Assembly: GCA_030141605.1 (NCBI GenBank)
Contig: JAQGDQ010000136.1
Location: forward strand, 1-62,000
Source: Tubiluchus corallicola
Taxonomy: Eukaryota; Priapulida; Priapulimorpha; Priapulimorphida; Tubiluchidae
Reading direction: 5' to 3'
DNA: 62,000 nt
The stretch's first letter is position 1; the number at the start of each line of letters is the position of its first letter. Made by a program: the position numbers and the translations under genes. The notes beneath the pieces were generated by a model, which was not told the origin of the DNA, searched no databases, and worked only from the letters and a program-made list of their open reading frames with translations. Shown here one piece after another: positions 20,872-34,767 of this stretch.

Positions 20872-22239
20872 ATATGATCGCCAATGAGGCATAGAGCTAC
20901 GCAGCACTGACAAAAACATGAAAGAAAAAGAATAAAAAACTTACTAACCAATAGATAACAAGTGTAATAAATGTGCTTTTGGGTTGACAATTTTTCTGAG
21001 CACCACTCGCCCATTTTTGTCAACAAGCCACCAGCTTTCCTGGTCGACCTTTCGTCAATCGTCAGGTACCTCAAAAGTGTTAAGTTGACCAATCGCCAAT
21101 ATTTCAAGTCGACGTTTCTTGGTTGATCCTGTTCAGTTGTCAAGTCGCCGTGGCTTTAGCTCATAGTAAAATTCTGCTACATGTATAAGCTTAACAGATA
21201 TTAAAAAAGAAAGAAGCCCATTCCTTAGAGGTAAAAACTCATGCCATAATGCTCATGAAATCACTGTGGGCAAAAAATTATATTACGTGCTGGTTAATAT
21301 TGTCTTAGTAAATTTAAACAGTATATTCGTCAAGTTATTCGAATCAAGTTCATTGACAATTTTTTACTTTGTGGCTTTCTCGTTTGACCTTCTCAGAAGC
21401 AACAGGTTTCCAGTCTTGCGCGGATCTATCCCTGAGACAACTGATTATAACTTCATACGTTTTGATTTTATTCTGCAGACAGTCACACAGGTTCACACAC
21501 GCGGACACAGAAGTAACTAAAAGCCGCATTTACAATGATGAGTATAAGTAAAAACTCTGATCACGCGGCTTCCCAATACAGCTCTAATTAACATTTTTCA
21601 CAATTATGTACTAAATTTCAGAAAAAAATCGGCTTTTCTAAAGTAGTGAAAATTAGAGTGTTTTCGTTTGATGTAGGTTATTTAAATTCTCGGTTATAAT
21701 CATAATACAGTAGTCATAAGTATGCGTATGTGAAATGGTACGACGAGGAATGCGCAATAAAATTATAAACATCAGACAGAATAATTTCAGACAGAGATGG
21801 AAACGCTGCCCCACACTTGTTAGTAATATTGACCATATATCTTCGATCCGACGACGTTAATCCATATCAGGGGAGCGACATCCGACCAATCAAAATAAAT
21901 GCTTAAGGGAGGACATAGAAAAGGGCCTTTTGAAGCCACTTCTGACAACTTTTCGGAGAAACATGCAAGGACAAAATTCAAAGTCACCAAAATGTTATAA
22001 ATATAAATCAGTGGACGTGATTTTATGTAAATCAGAAGATCAAGCATGCACACCAAGTATATAGAAAACTGTAGTTTTGGATCTTGTCCATCTCAGAGTA
22101 TGATAAATACACATGCATTGATTTTGCCAATTCATTTACTCACTAGTCTCAATCTCAACGTCTCTTTGCTGAAACCCATGGGAACAGCTGTTGTGGTGGT
22201 ATAATCTCCACCAGCTTTGTTGGTTTATTGTGTGTCATA
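20869..22239. other. Non-coding stretch
   Basis: No supported gene, RNA or repeat. A set of TCGAC-containing words near 21040-21115 (ggtcgacc, agtcgacg) is locally frequent but shows no clear structure. Confidence 0.4.
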
Positions 22240-22399
22240 CAGAAATGGGAAACCGAGAAAGGGTCAGAACAAGAAAGAGTGAGAGCGGGACAGAAGGAGA
22301 GAAAGGGGCGATGAGGGATAGAGAAAGAGAAGACAGGGAAGTGCTGGGCGATAAAAGAAAAGATAAAGAAAAAACAAAAAAGGAGACGGACAAAGAGGC

Positions 22400-22478
<79 letters not shown>

Positions 22479-22680
22479 GTGGAAGAAAAGCGAAGTGGAC
22501 AAAAAAGAAAGACAAATGAGAAGAATAAAATAATGAGAACAAGGACATGGGGAAGGGCACTTAAGACATAAGGAAAGAAAACGGGGAGAGAAAAGACGCC
22601 AAAAGAGACTGATGCAGAAAAATGAAAAGAAATGAGAAATGCAAAAGAAAAAACAGGAAACTGTAAAGTTGCGCTAAAAA
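22240..22680 (+). repeat. Purine-rich tract with (GA)n core
   Basis: About 440 bases in which the plus strand is mostly A and G, with a (GA)n core near 22398-22474. Long ORFs in several frames on both strands (Arg/Glu-rich on plus, Ser/Leu-rich on minus) are low-complexity artefacts. Polypurine runs of this length can adopt triplex (H-DNA) structure. Confidence 0.9.
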
Positions 22681-24794
22681 GCGAATTCAAGTAATTATCC
22701 TGGAATGGAAGTTAGGACATGCCGCAAATGCTCAGTTTTGTTTTATTATAATTAATTATTAATTATTGAGATAAGAAACCAGTAAAGTGAACCAATTCTA
22801 CAATTGCCCAATCAAAAATGCGTTGACATAAAACAAGTCTTGAATGCCAGCCAAACGACAGCCACGCTGTTAGTTAGATTTTCTCATATTTTTGTACAGA
22901 AACAAGAAAACGTCGCAAACTTGCAGTAGCTCATTGAATCCACGAAACCGTAAACAAAACGTAACAATAACTAAATCAATGAATAATTTCTCCATTTTAA
23001 GTAAACGGCAAACTCAAAGTTCATTGGCATTGTACATTCACTTTGAACTTTTTTTTTGCTTGTCGAATGCATGATTGTTTTTAGAATATATTCACGAATT
23101 CTAGCATTATAATTACATTGGTTCCTAGTTCCATGGTCGGCAGCTTTTTAAACACAAATAACCAAGAGTTTGTTTTAGTGCTGGTAAAACTATGTCAGCT
23201 GTTTTTTCTTAGATCATAGAATCAAAAATCAGTTTTGCCTATTATTCCAGAAATGATTACAAACTAGATTATTGTGATGTTTCGAAAAGTCTCAATGGCC
23301 GTGCAAACTGTTATTGTCAATATTATGATAATCGTCTCTGACAGTCGGCATCGTTATTAGCACAACACCCTCATAATCGTCATCAAACCAAAACTATAAT
23401 AATAATGAATGTTAGTTATTATTACCGCAAGATAGCCGTTAACATGTAGGCTAATTATATTTTTTACGTCTCATTAACTAAAACAACATCATTTTAAGGA
23501 GCACAATATAAACACAAATTCAAATCTCATCGCCGTCAATAATCTGTAATCGACATCAAAGCTAGTAATGAAGTTGTGTCGTATTATTGTTTGCAAGTTT
23601 GTAAGCACATTAGTGAAACTAGTTTCGGCAAAAAAGTCCTATAACTTTTCTCTTGTTCAGCTTATTATGAGATACCAACTACATATGAAGCCAGCAATAT
23701 CAACAGACTGAAATGCAATCTTTACCAAGTAATATTACCCTGAAGTTCAAGCTTCAATTGGGATTTTTATTTTGCGCAGCGATGTTAGTTAGCATACTTG
23801 CACTCAAATAGTATTTTTCGAATGCATGATAATATATATATATATATATATATATATAGACCTGGCAGCAAGTCATTAACAGCAGAGTGCCCGCCCGAGC
23901 AAATCGTTTATATTTCTCACTATAATCATTTTTGCGAGTATTACAGTCATTACCGTAGAGCTAAAAAAGTGATTTCGTCATTACCGCGACACTAGCTGCA
24001 CGGAGTTACAAAAATCGAGAAAATAATCTTTCTCGAGTGCACTCTGATTTCCAGCTTAATTTGAGAAGGCTTGCAATAACCGAGCTATTTCTCATTATAA
24101 CGTGGGCGGGCTCACTTGGTTTAGAAAAGAAATCAACGAATGGCAGCTTATAGATTTCTTCGTTTTTTCGTTTTTTTAGTAAAATATAAACCTATCGTGT
24201 TTAAAAGTCTGCAGCATCTGTAGTGCCATCTGCTAAGATTATTACGAAGCTAATAGTAGCTGGCGTGGTTTTAAGTTTACCGAAACCTTAAAGAACACTT
24301 GCAGAAATACCCCTTCCCTCAAACTAATGCGTAGTCAAAATAGTACTTCGTTTTCTCAAAAATTTCTAACAAAAAAATCTTTCCAGTAACTTTGAGGGGT
24401 AAGTTTCAGAGAATTAGATGTTGCATCTTGAGAGAATAAAATACTGTCTAAGTAAGAAGGTATATCACCCGAAGAAACAAGATACTGTCTCTAAAGAATA
24501 ACATAGCATTCTAGGAAAAATAATAATAAGAGATAATAACATAAGGGCATTCGAGATATTAACATTATTTTAAATGAACATCTTCAGGTACAACTCAATG
24601 TTTTGAGCTTCCTACGCAGGCAAGCTATATCGTGAGGAAATGAGACACTACCTTAAGGAAGTAAAATAGGACGCGTGAAAAAAATGAGAAAATTCCAGAT
24701 TATTTTTATTTGGAGGAGGCATCATTCATTATTAATTTGAGGAATTACGAACGTGAGAAACGATATGATTTTTCCATACGTCTTTTTCCATACG
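22681..24794. other. Non-coding stretch with a (TA)n run
   Basis: No gene is supported. It contains a (TA)n microsatellite at 23831-23858 and AT-rich unique sequence. Confidence 0.45.
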
Positions 24795-25214
24795 AACAAA
24801 ACAAAGCGCAGGAACCATAGAATCCGCTTTGCTTCATTAAACGTCATTCGCGGGTCTAAAGCACACTTCATGATAAGAAATAGACTAGTATGAGTAATCT
24901 TACGCACATTTTTGATGAATAATTTTTACACAAAGATAATCGAATTTGATGAACTCATCACCATCTGCGGTCCACCACTCAAACTTCACAGTGTGGCACA
25001 CCACTTTCTCAATAATGCGCTTCACTTCACTTTTTGTTTTTTTCGTGTTTTTGCTGACTGAATGCGCATCTCAATAAGGATTGGAAAAACGCAGCTATTA
25101 CGATCAGCTCAAGGACTGACGGTTCTGTGTTGAAGGTAGTTCCCTAAAATTTGCCGACGTCTAACAATACAGACAAATTAAGTGTAAGAAAACTGTTGTT
25201 AAGTTTTGCGAAAA
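24795..25214. repeat. Dispersed direct repeat, copy 1
   Basis: Matches 27761-28179 at high but imperfect identity over about 420 bp, with scattered substitutions and a few 1-3 bp indels. Both copies end abruptly after gttaagttttg. Coding signals, inverted ends and poly(A) tails are not evident, so it is an unclassified interspersed repeat or local segmental duplication. Confidence 0.9.
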
Positions 25215-26421
25215 GATCCACAACTGCACACGATTTTTATGATTTTGCGATGCAGTGATTACTTTTTAGTAATAGTAATAAATAGCATTAATTATTATTA
25301 AAAACAAGCATACACAAAGCGTTGTTATTTTCCTACTGGTTCAAAATTAGTATAACAAAGATCATTGACTGACGTATGACTGCTAAACTTCGTTATACGT
25401 ACCTGTTTTTGCAAAAGCCAACCACTTTGCAAGTACAACTTCCTGACGCTACAAGCTAAGTGTGATGTTCAGCACATGATCCATTTATCCCGTACAATGT
25501 CGTGGTAATAGCTCCTGGAATGAATTGCGTCCTGAAAAAGCAATCTCTTATCGACGTATTTCATTGTGTCAAATTTTACTTCACTCTTTCTCTCTGGTCA
25601 GTTCAGCCAAATTAGTTGCAACTCCGCCTCCCTGGTTATCCTCTAATTAACTGGACAGCGAAGATGCTTTGATTAGTTCATGCTGTCAGAATGACACGAT
25701 TGCTAGAGCAACAGATTAACGCTGGCGTGAGAGATGTTGGTCTCCAATAAGCCACATGGCTTCACTTAAAGCATCGTCCTGCACGCATGCGCAGACGAAA
25801 ACTGGAGAAATGAAAATTATGGCATCGATTTGTCGCGCCAATTGCTTACATTTTTCTCAAATCTTCGTTCGGGCCAACTACATATTTGCTAGTGTAGTAA
25901 TAGATTTTATTGATTGATCGTTCATAAAATACATTAGCATTTGTTCAGACAAATCACTTTCAGTTGAGCTGACACTAAAGTGCTATTAATCATGGTAGAA
26001 AATAAAAAAGTAATTAATCAAGTCGGTACCATTCTCATCTCTCCCTGATATGGTTTCATTTCCTACATTAATTATGTCAATGAGTAATACATACCGCAAA
26101 ACCAATCATTTTGTAAAATATGAGAAAATAACTTTTTTCTGAAGTCAAGTTTGTGATTACATTTTCAATGGGTTGTTAAAATCGTATTTGGTGTAATGCT
26201 ATTGTACAGACGCATCTTTATTCGCACAAGTTTCCTTATAAAAATAATAATCTTTATTTAAAATCGGCTTTTGGATGAACAATTAACATAAGCTCCAAAG
26301 AGCTTTTCATCGACTGTAAATAATTTTACGCGGCCCTCAGAATTACCGTGGCCTTCCGTTTATTATCTAATCCGAACACGCATTCCCGTCTGTCCCATCT
26401 CACTCCTTCCCTTTATCTCTT
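25215..26421. other. Non-coding stretch
   Basis: AT-rich unique sequence between the dispersed repeat and the small ORF at 26422; nothing is supported. Confidence 0.4.
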
Positions 26422-26745
26422 ATGCTGATATCTGCTCTTGTTGTGTTCTCTCTTTTTTCTTTTTCAGTAATATACTGTGTACTTTTTGATTCGCTTTTCA
26501 GCACATTTTATTGGACGCACATTCAGAATATCTGCACCGCCGCTCAGTCTCACCTATGCAGCATCACACCTCTTTGTAAAGTATTTTCATTTTCACCTAT
26601 GACAGGTGACTGTTACTTCTACAATTACTTTTGCTTAATTGCCGTCAGTGACAGAAATGGCCTTGAAGAACTGAGCAATCCGTTATGTGCTGCACAAACG
26701 CTGCGCAGTCATCAGACAACCACCGTTACCTGTTACTGTTACTAA
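26422..26745 (+). CDS. Possible small secreted Cys-containing protein, PAN/apple-like
   Basis: An ATG-started ORF of 107 codons. The first 19 residues are hydrophobic and signal-peptide-like. The following stretch, with CTAAQSHLCSITPLCKVFSF then SPMTGDCYFYN, has the C-x(n)-C-xxxx-C-xxFSFxPxTGxCxxY layout of PAN/apple-like modules in secreted invertebrate proteins. Against it being a complete gene: a strong acceptor (ctttttcag) lies inside the apparent signal peptide at about 26465, and a donor-like site (cacag-gtaagg) follows the stop near 26790. The true structure may therefore be an internal exon read in this or another frame, or a relic. No partner exons were found. Treat it as a candidate only. 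Confidence 0.3.
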   Translation: MLISALVVFSLFSFSVIYCVLFDSLFSTFYWTHIQNICTAAQSHLCSITPLCKVFSFSPMTGDCYFYNYFCLIAVSDRNGLEELSNPLCAAQTLRSHQTTTVTCYCY

Positions 26746-27166
26746 CACTCTTACTGGTTTTAACCAATTGCCGCTGGCTGGAGTCACAGGTAAGGCGTTT
26801 TCAATTAGTCTTTAATAAAATTAATGAAATGTATAACAAAAGTGAAAAAGTTTGTTCTAAATGATATTTATATCAATTTCCAAGGACTTATAAAATTTAG
26901 TCTTCGTTACGACTGCATGCAGTTATTCTAATCGTGGATGAAACTTTTTGTTACAAAGGAAACCGATTAGATGTAGATATTATAGAGAAGAAGGTTGGTA
27001 ACTTAGGTAGGAGTAATTAGTAATGTGGTTACAAAAATATTTATGCCTCATCTTAAACAACAAGAACATGAGGCTGCTCATTGTATATGTATAGAATCGG
27101 CCTATTGTATATTGTATTATTATAGTATTTCTTGGTACCAAAGCACTCAAAGAAAGCAGTATAGCA

Positions 27167-27321
<155 letters not shown>

Positions 27322-27760
27322 AATTAAACTATCTGAATACGCCATTATGCAAAAATGGTAATAAGATTTTTTTTTACAAAAAATGATATGATCGCAGCTT
27401 TGCTAAAATGAAAACGAGTGGTAGCTTGGCAGTTTATCACGTTTACGGAGTCAAACTTTTATAAAGCAGTGACTACCAATCTGCGATACAAGGAGAGTAC
27501 GCTCTATATTATTTAAAAGCAAATTCTTCTCACCCACTAATTTATCTTTTATGAACCTTAACCTTATTGTTGCTTTGCACACCATTGAATACATTACATA
27601 AGTAGTGTATTCTATTCCTTTACTTCTTGACTTTAATTTTGACCAGCCGCTTAGATTGTTGCTATCCTGCGTTTTATACAATCATTTCCCCCATGAACTT
27701 ACTATGCGTACATGCATATATTATCTTCAGTTTTTATTTGATATTTTGGCCTACAAAATC

Positions 27761-28179
27761 AACAAAACAAAGCGCAAGAACCATAGAATCCGCTTTGCTT
27801 CACTAAACGTAATTCGCGGGTCTAAAGCACACTTCATGACAAGAAATAGACTAGTACGAGTAATCTACGCACATTTTTGATAAATAATTTTTACACAAAG
27901 ATAATCGAATTTGACGAACTCATCACCATCTGCGGTCCATCACTCAAACTTCACAGTGTGGCACACCACTTTCTCAGTAATGCGCTTCACTTCACTTATT
28001 GTTTCTTTCACGTTTTTGCTGACTGAATGCGCATCTTAATAAGGATTGGAAAAACGCAGCTATTACGATCGCTCAAGGACTGACGGTTCTGTGTTGAAGG
28101 TAGTTCCCTAATATTTGCCGACGTCTAACAATACAGACAAATTAATAGTGTAAGAAAACTGTTGTTAAGTTTTGTGAAA
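27761..28179. repeat. Dispersed direct repeat, copy 2
   Basis: Second copy of the 24795-25214 repeat, in the same orientation about 2966 bp downstream, flanked by unrelated sequence on both sides. Confidence 0.9.
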
Positions 28180-29518
28180 TGGATACACTGGTCTTATATC
28201 AGGGAACACAGGGCTTAGAAATAGACCCAATGTGTATTTATCTGGTCCTTTTATAGAGTATTTTCTAGAATAAAACATGAAAATAACAATAAGATATAAT
28301 ACTGTGCACATTTGCGTCCTACTGGAATGAGCACAATTGGAACAAAAACTATAGCTGTTGGTACAGTAAACTTGTTTACCAAAATAAGGTGAATAGCTAA
28401 TAATTTATAGATCATAGGTCATATAGTTTAAGGCCAATAACCAAACAATTATTTATGTGCAGTAGCCTACAATGGTTTATTGTTTTTCTAGGCTGACTCT
28501 GGTCCAAATCTTAAACATGTCAATGCAGTAGAATTAATCCTCGAATGACCCAAAACATTCGATAATGGTTGACCATTTACTAGTTTTGTTTGAAAACTGT
28601 TTGTTTGACTTGAAAGTTAAAATCAAATAGCTAAGAAAAGTTAAACTGTCATAACTTGCTAGCCTAATAAGCCTACATACCAATTTAATTTAACTAAAAT
28701 GTCTGCAAACTGTGTTTTCGATTTTTTAGCATTTACTTGTTAGTGTTTTTTTGTTAGAACGTTAGTTGGTTAATTGGGTAATTGAACAGTTGGTTAGTCG
28801 ACCGCTCAGTCAGCCAGTCAGTCAATCTCCTAATCGCGTAACAGTAAACCGCGTAGGTTTTTTTACGTAATATAAGGACAATTAAGCTATCAAATCAACT
28901 GTTTCTGTTCTCTTTGCACCAGCGAAAGTACAAATCTACCGGTACCGTTTCTCACGTGAGAGTGAGACAAAAGAACTGGCGAATGTCAAATGAAAATATA
29001 AAGATTTTACCTTGTAGCCTAAAGGTTCAATGTTGTAAGATAATCTTGCATACAAAACAGAGTAGTTTTGTAGGAAACTCTCTATGTTTATAATACGCTC
29101 GCAACTTCTGTACAGTTAATGAGTTTTGACAAGAAAAAGTTGCGTTTTTAAGCGATAGTAATCACGAAGTTTCAAATTTAAATAATCAGCAACTTTATAC
29201 CTCCATGTGCTACTAGGTTCTCTATAGTCTGTCACTGTGAGCGCTCCACCCTTTGACCCATCTTTCATTGAAAATGGTAATTACCCATTAATTATGCTGA
29301 ACGTGGTAAACTAATTTACCACAAAATCCGATCTAGATGAAATCGAAAACGTAAACAATAAACTTTTTTTATTAAAAACAACTTTCGCTTAAGCGGTCCT
29401 GTTTAATCCGTTTAATCAACATTGAACAATGCCCGCCTATTGTTCAAATGTAATTTTAAAATTGGACGAATAAATAGAATAACTAGTGTGCGTTTTTAAA
29501 GTCGGTATAGCCAAAAAA
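28180..29518. other. Non-coding stretch
   Basis: AT-rich sequence with no supported gene. A run of short related words near 28760-28840 (agttggttaattgggtaatt, cagtcagccagtcagtcaat) is local simple-sequence slippage. Confidence 0.4.
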
Positions 29519-29824
<306 letters not shown>

Positions 29825-30653
29825 TTGGAATAACGCCAACTCCTATAATTATATTTCACTTTTTCCACTCGATAAAACACTGGAAGAACTGGCTGAAAAA
29901 TTACAGCTCGTGTCCACTATTAGCTACGTGTATGACTGCGTGAATACCCGAAATTGCATGTCACTAATTATTGCACGCACAAGGATACAGGCATAATCGC
30001 CGCATTCTTGAAAACACGGACGATGCGATGTAGGTAAATACCTGTGACCCAATTTATGTCATTTTACTCAATTAGCAGGTATCTCTCAGCCTGATTGCTA
30101 TTAGTTTGTTGGGCTGGTTAGAAAGCGAAGGTTTGTGGATATCAATAGTTGTGCTCTGAAAACTTCACTTCAAAATACTACTACAGGTGCCGAACTGATT
30201 AAAATGATAGACATTGTGAAAGCAAATATTTTCGAGCTAATTAGTGAATGCTTTGATTAAAACGATGTTTCAATATTACGTAATTTGCATGAGAAAGTGC
30301 CTAGTGTAGTGAAAATTTTAATTAATTGGTGTTCAAGTTGTGTAGCAACTCAGAGTGTTGGAAATACAGAGCTCATAGTCAAAAGTCTATAGGAGAATAG
30401 CACTGTCAAAAAAGAATCGAATTGCGATACTACGCCGTTTCTCGTGACAAATTTAATTATATTAATCAGAAAAATGGTAACGATCTCGAAATTGTCTTGT
30501 CCTTGACACTCCAAATATTGTATTCTGGTGATTAAGAAGCTTAACACATGAAACACTGCAAGCAATGATACCTTCTTTCACCATTTGAAAAGTAAACCGC
30601 ACGGGCTATTCTTGGTTCTTTTATAAGTCGTTTTATTATTTTTTTTCCAGAAA
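29825..30653. other. Upstream flank and intron of the secreted-protein gene
   Basis: No coding exon is recognised. A long pyrimidine run and acceptor (ttattttttttccag) end at 30650, so at least one 5' non-coding exon lies further upstream but could not be placed. Confidence 0.45.
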
Positions 30654-31399
30654 ATGAGGTTCTTGATACTGCTGAGCATTGTGGGATGGGCGTCCTGCGC
30701 ACCATTTCAGCCGTCTTATTCCGGCCGACAAATAATACGCAGCAACTACAATCCATTTACAAATTCGCCGCCATCTTTTCCAGTAGCAACATACCAAGCA
30801 GGATTTGGTCTACCCGTCAATGATCCTAGTCCACAACAGAGCAGAGGAATCTACGCTCAACCTCAGCAAACCTACAGCGGTTATCAGCCAGACTACATGT
30901 TCCGCTCAGTCCAAGCCCAAAGACCATTGCTTCCACTCCATTCCCAAAAACCAGTCATCTCTGTGTTATCCCAGAAGCCAGTGCAGCCTGTCCAGACGCG
31001 ACCAATTCAGTCATCATCGTACCAACCATATCAAAACCAAGATCAACAAGTGTATGAGGTGAATGCTCAAGTCGCTGCTCGGTCACCACTGCCAGACACG
31101 AAGTCCGTTGGAGAACCGCAACCGGCCACGTTGCATGGAGTTCAGCCATTCGGAAGGACCTTCCAGGCTAGTTATCCAACTGGACAGTCTAGCGGAGGGT
31201 ACACAAAAGCACCACAAGGATACTTCACTACTGACAGTTATAAGTTTGGAAAACCTGGAAAAATAGAAGGTAGTGGTCATAGGGTGGAAAGTGTGAGCAT
31301 CGAAAACCAAGGACGGGTGGAGAAATCCGTCTTGAAAGGTGACAGAGCTGATTTGAGTGAAAGAAAATTCAAAGCTAGTGGTTATCATGTTAAACTTAG
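30654..31399 (+). CDS. Secreted protein gene, coding exon 1
   Basis: The first ATG follows the acceptor at 30650 by three bases. The exon ends ...GTT AAA CTT AG before the donor GTAAGA at 31400. It supplies the signal peptide, the Gln/Pro-rich region and most of the C-terminal region, 248 codons plus two bases. Confidence 0.88.
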
Positions 31400-34300
31400 G
31401 TAAGATTATATAAACATGTTTATGTAAAATTTATTTAACTATAATATTATAATTTTTGTTGTTGTGTGCCAATGAAAACGATTTTCTATACGTGATAACT
31501 GGGACCGCTGGTATCTTTGAGTTGAAGCTAAGAATATAATTTTATTCTTACTGATAATATATGTAGTGATTCCACAGTATAATTGTATCCTATAATCCTA
31601 TAATTTTACTTATTCCCTGAAGTTTGCCACCTGGTATATTGTATCTTACACAAGATAGTGGAGGTCCTACCGTTCTACACAAGGGAAATTGAAGGTTGAT
31701 ACATTTCTTGTGTGGATGCTAAAATTTAATAAAATACATTATATCTCTTTACTTAGTATAAAATTACCCATGGCAGGGAGCAGTGTGATACCATATTTTG
31801 ATACATTCAATTTTTCGTGTACTTTTGTCAGAATATTTTTATTTGATGATTTATTGCCCTTTTATAGTGACCCAGAAACCAGTCTCCATCTGTAGTATTG
31901 TGAGTAGTCTGGTCATTTTCTAGGACAGACGTAGTTACTAGAACGTCGGTAATTAGAAATGAGTCAAATAAAATGACAGAACAAATTTTACCAGCCTGTT
32001 AAAACTCGGTGAGTTAACATCGCGGCTATTTGACAGGTGAGCTGAGAAATTTAGAAGGATGTGATGGAATGAATTTAAGATAAGATAATATATAGCTGAT
32101 CTATTATTAATCACTTATTAATTAAAATGATGTCAATGCTGTGTATTAAGTGGTCCAAAAGACACCCTTGAATTGCTGAGGCCAAGCAGGAAAACAGGAG
32201 TTAAAACTCACAACGGATAACTTAATTTCGTGCTATACTGTGACGAAGAGCACAGTAAGGTAAGTACACTAAGTAGTGCGACTGCAAAAAAGTGATTTTT
32301 GACACTTAAGCACTGTACATAATCAATGTTAATATACGTTGACACCTGGAGTTGTAAATGTTTTTGAAACTGCATCGTTCATGGTATACAATTTTTACGA
32401 TTTTATAAAATTCCTGTTTGCTGAGCCCTTACAGTGACACATTCGCGACACATTCTGGCAGTAATGCGCTGAAGCCCGTGGCGTTACCATAACAAACTTG
32501 CAGTGACGGAAAAACTAACCGGAAGGACGTACAGGCAGATAATGATAATGAAGCTATCATAAAATACAAATGGAACCTCTCAAAATTGTAAACGTTTTTA
32601 CCATGCAAAGTTATCGTTACAAGGTTAACAGTGCATGTTTGACATTTTTCAATGTATTCCGTGTCCGCATACTTTCCAGTAAACTCAGCACTTACTCTCT
32701 CGGTGCTCATGATTTACTATCCGCAGCATTGAAAAGCCTACCCAAAACTTCAGTAGCCATAATCTCAGCACCTACAGCAAGGAATATCACAGTATTTTGG
32801 TTTAATTATTTACCAGTGTTTGAGTGTTCGACGAATAATGTTCCTAGGCCACGGCCCATATGTATCACGGAAAGCCTGTTGGTGCAGGATTTGTCACAAA
32901 ATGCGCCATAAGTAGCATTTTTACGCGAAGTCTTTGATATACAACTGGAGATGCTGATTAATATCACTTTTACAACAGTAATTAACATGTACTTGATATG
33001 AAATCATTGCTTACTTTTCAGATATATACGTTGAGCTAACTTTATTTTTGCAACCACTTTAGATCATTCTCATCAGAAAATGTATATTACACGCAGTGGC
33101 TATTACATTCTGTTTTCTCGTCCATTTTCGACACTTGTCTTGAGATTAAGTAATTTCAACTTTAAGAGTAAGTACGTATTCTTAATAGATTTACAATGAT
33201 TGGATAGACCAAAAAATGAACCAACAAAAATGAATGATTTTGCCTCAGATTCGAATTGGGAAGACAAAGAGAATAGTGCAGAGAGCTGCTCATAATTGTA
33301 TTTTTCGCCAGGAGCCAGGACACAAAACCAAATATATGAAAACTTTCAAGCATGTTCATGCGATAAAAGAACGGATCTCCACGCATTATTCCAGTTTTTG
33401 TTTGCTGTTTTGAGAGAAGAAGATAGCTAAGTGGTGATAGTGTGCGTGCTTAGCGATCCCGAAAGTTAACCAACGCAGCACCTGGATAGTAAATGGAGAG
33501 TAAACAATCAGCAAGACTGCTTCAAAGCGGTTCACCTTTATAGCTTCTGGTTGTTTATTTCGTTGAGAGAGAATGTACACATATATGAACGTGACTAAAA
33601 CACATTTGCCTGCACAGCATTAAATCTTGAAAATTATCTTTGATACAATGAAGGTTTCAGTCGTACCACAAGTGCACAACCATTACCATATTCAGTGAGT
33701 GTTGACTACAGGCTGGCAGTACCTCGAACTGCATAAAAGAACCGCTGGAGTGCATTCTTAGTCTCTTTTATCTGCTTCTCTGCTGAACAGTGTATAAGGC
33801 AATAACGGTCTTTTAGCACCAAACCAAAGCAAATTATTATTAAATCAAATGAGCGTTTTTCGAAACATTGGTATTTAACAGGACAACAGTAGAGATGCGC
33901 ATTTACATGCTGCAAAATTAAAAGATTAAGTTAAATTGCCACAACAAAAGACTTTCAGGGCGATTCCGAGTTTATATATAACTACCGATAAGGCGGATAA
34001 ACACACCGAAAAAGATACTCCAGAGTCCAGATATTATACAGAGCCAAGTCCAAGAGAGCTCATAAATATGTATTAGTCTGGGTAGCCGATAAATTTGAAA
34101 TTCTAAACATTGACAGATCCGATCACTACTCTAGCGCAGCTCTTAACGTAATCCTAGCACAATTTTTATTGCAACAACGAAGGTTTTGGGGTTGCTGATC
34201 CATGGGGATTAAATAAATTTAGGAGCTACGTAACCGGTAGATTGACAGACTAGATTAAATTTTGGGAAGCCGTGGCTTAAATCAAGGGTTTGTTGTAGTT

Positions 34301-34767
34301 TTTTAAATATTGGTTCTTTCGATTTAACTTAGTTTCGCTTCTGGCCATTTTAGTAACTTTTCCGTGCCTGTAATTCCATAAATTAGTTTTACTCTGTTCT
34401 GTACAAAACGTGCTTCTAAACCACTCCCTGCACACAGTAACCTCTCTAATAACCGAAACGCCAATACCCGTGAATTCTGTCATTTATATAATACATGTAT
34501 AGAATAATTAACGAAAAGTTATTAACTAATCTGATGTTCTGTTGCAGTTCCGGTAAAGAATATCTGGTGCCGGCGCCTTACATTGATGAAGAGATTTTCA
34601 GACCTTATAAGGGTCCCATAGGCCAAGAGTACACTTACAGGTTCGGCGGTGACGACCATGAGCCCAATGTCTACGTTGGACCAGCTAAATCTTTAGGACG
34701 TTACACAGCCATTCAGCCAGCATCTCAGCCGCGTGCTTACAGCCAACCAAATCGAAGTTACGCATAA
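30654..34767 (+). CDS. Secreted Gln/Pro/Tyr-rich protein, cuticle-like (2 coding exons)
   Basis: Joining 30654-31399 to 34548-34767 gives 321 residues. The signal peptide is about 1-16 (MRFLILLSIVGWASC, then APF). The mature protein begins with a Gln/Pro/Tyr/Ser-rich region (about 17-150) that includes SQKPV-type repeats (HSQKPVISVLSQKPVQPVQ), and ends in a more ordered part (about 190-300) with YKFGKPGKIEG, LKGDRADLSERKFKASGYHV and IDEEIFRPYKGPIGQEYTYR. The composition suits an extracellular matrix or cuticular protein. I see neither the Rebers-Riddiford chitin-binding consensus nor a Cys-rich chitin-binding domain, so the function is open. Acceptor tttttttccag precedes the start exon; the intron is phase 2 and about 3.1 kb. 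Candidate poly(A) signal AATAAA at 34985. Confidence 0.85.
31405..34547 (+). other. Intron of the secreted-protein gene
   Basis: GT-AG intron body between the two coding exons (donor at 31400). The short ORFs inside lack support. No transposon was recognised. Confidence 0.7.
34548..34767 (+). CDS. Secreted protein gene, coding exon 2 (terminal)
   Basis: Acceptor ctgttgcag ends at 34547. The first base completes the split Ser codon (AG/T), then SGKEYLVPAPYIDEEIF follows to the TAA at 34765-34767. The reading frame is uninterrupted across the junction, and composition matches exon 1. Confidence 0.85.

Noticed and set aside
22155-22690. Several overlapping ORFs of 98-151 codons, rich in Arg/Glu or Ser/Leu
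   Set aside because: They are translations of a (GA)n purine-rich tract and vanish outside it.
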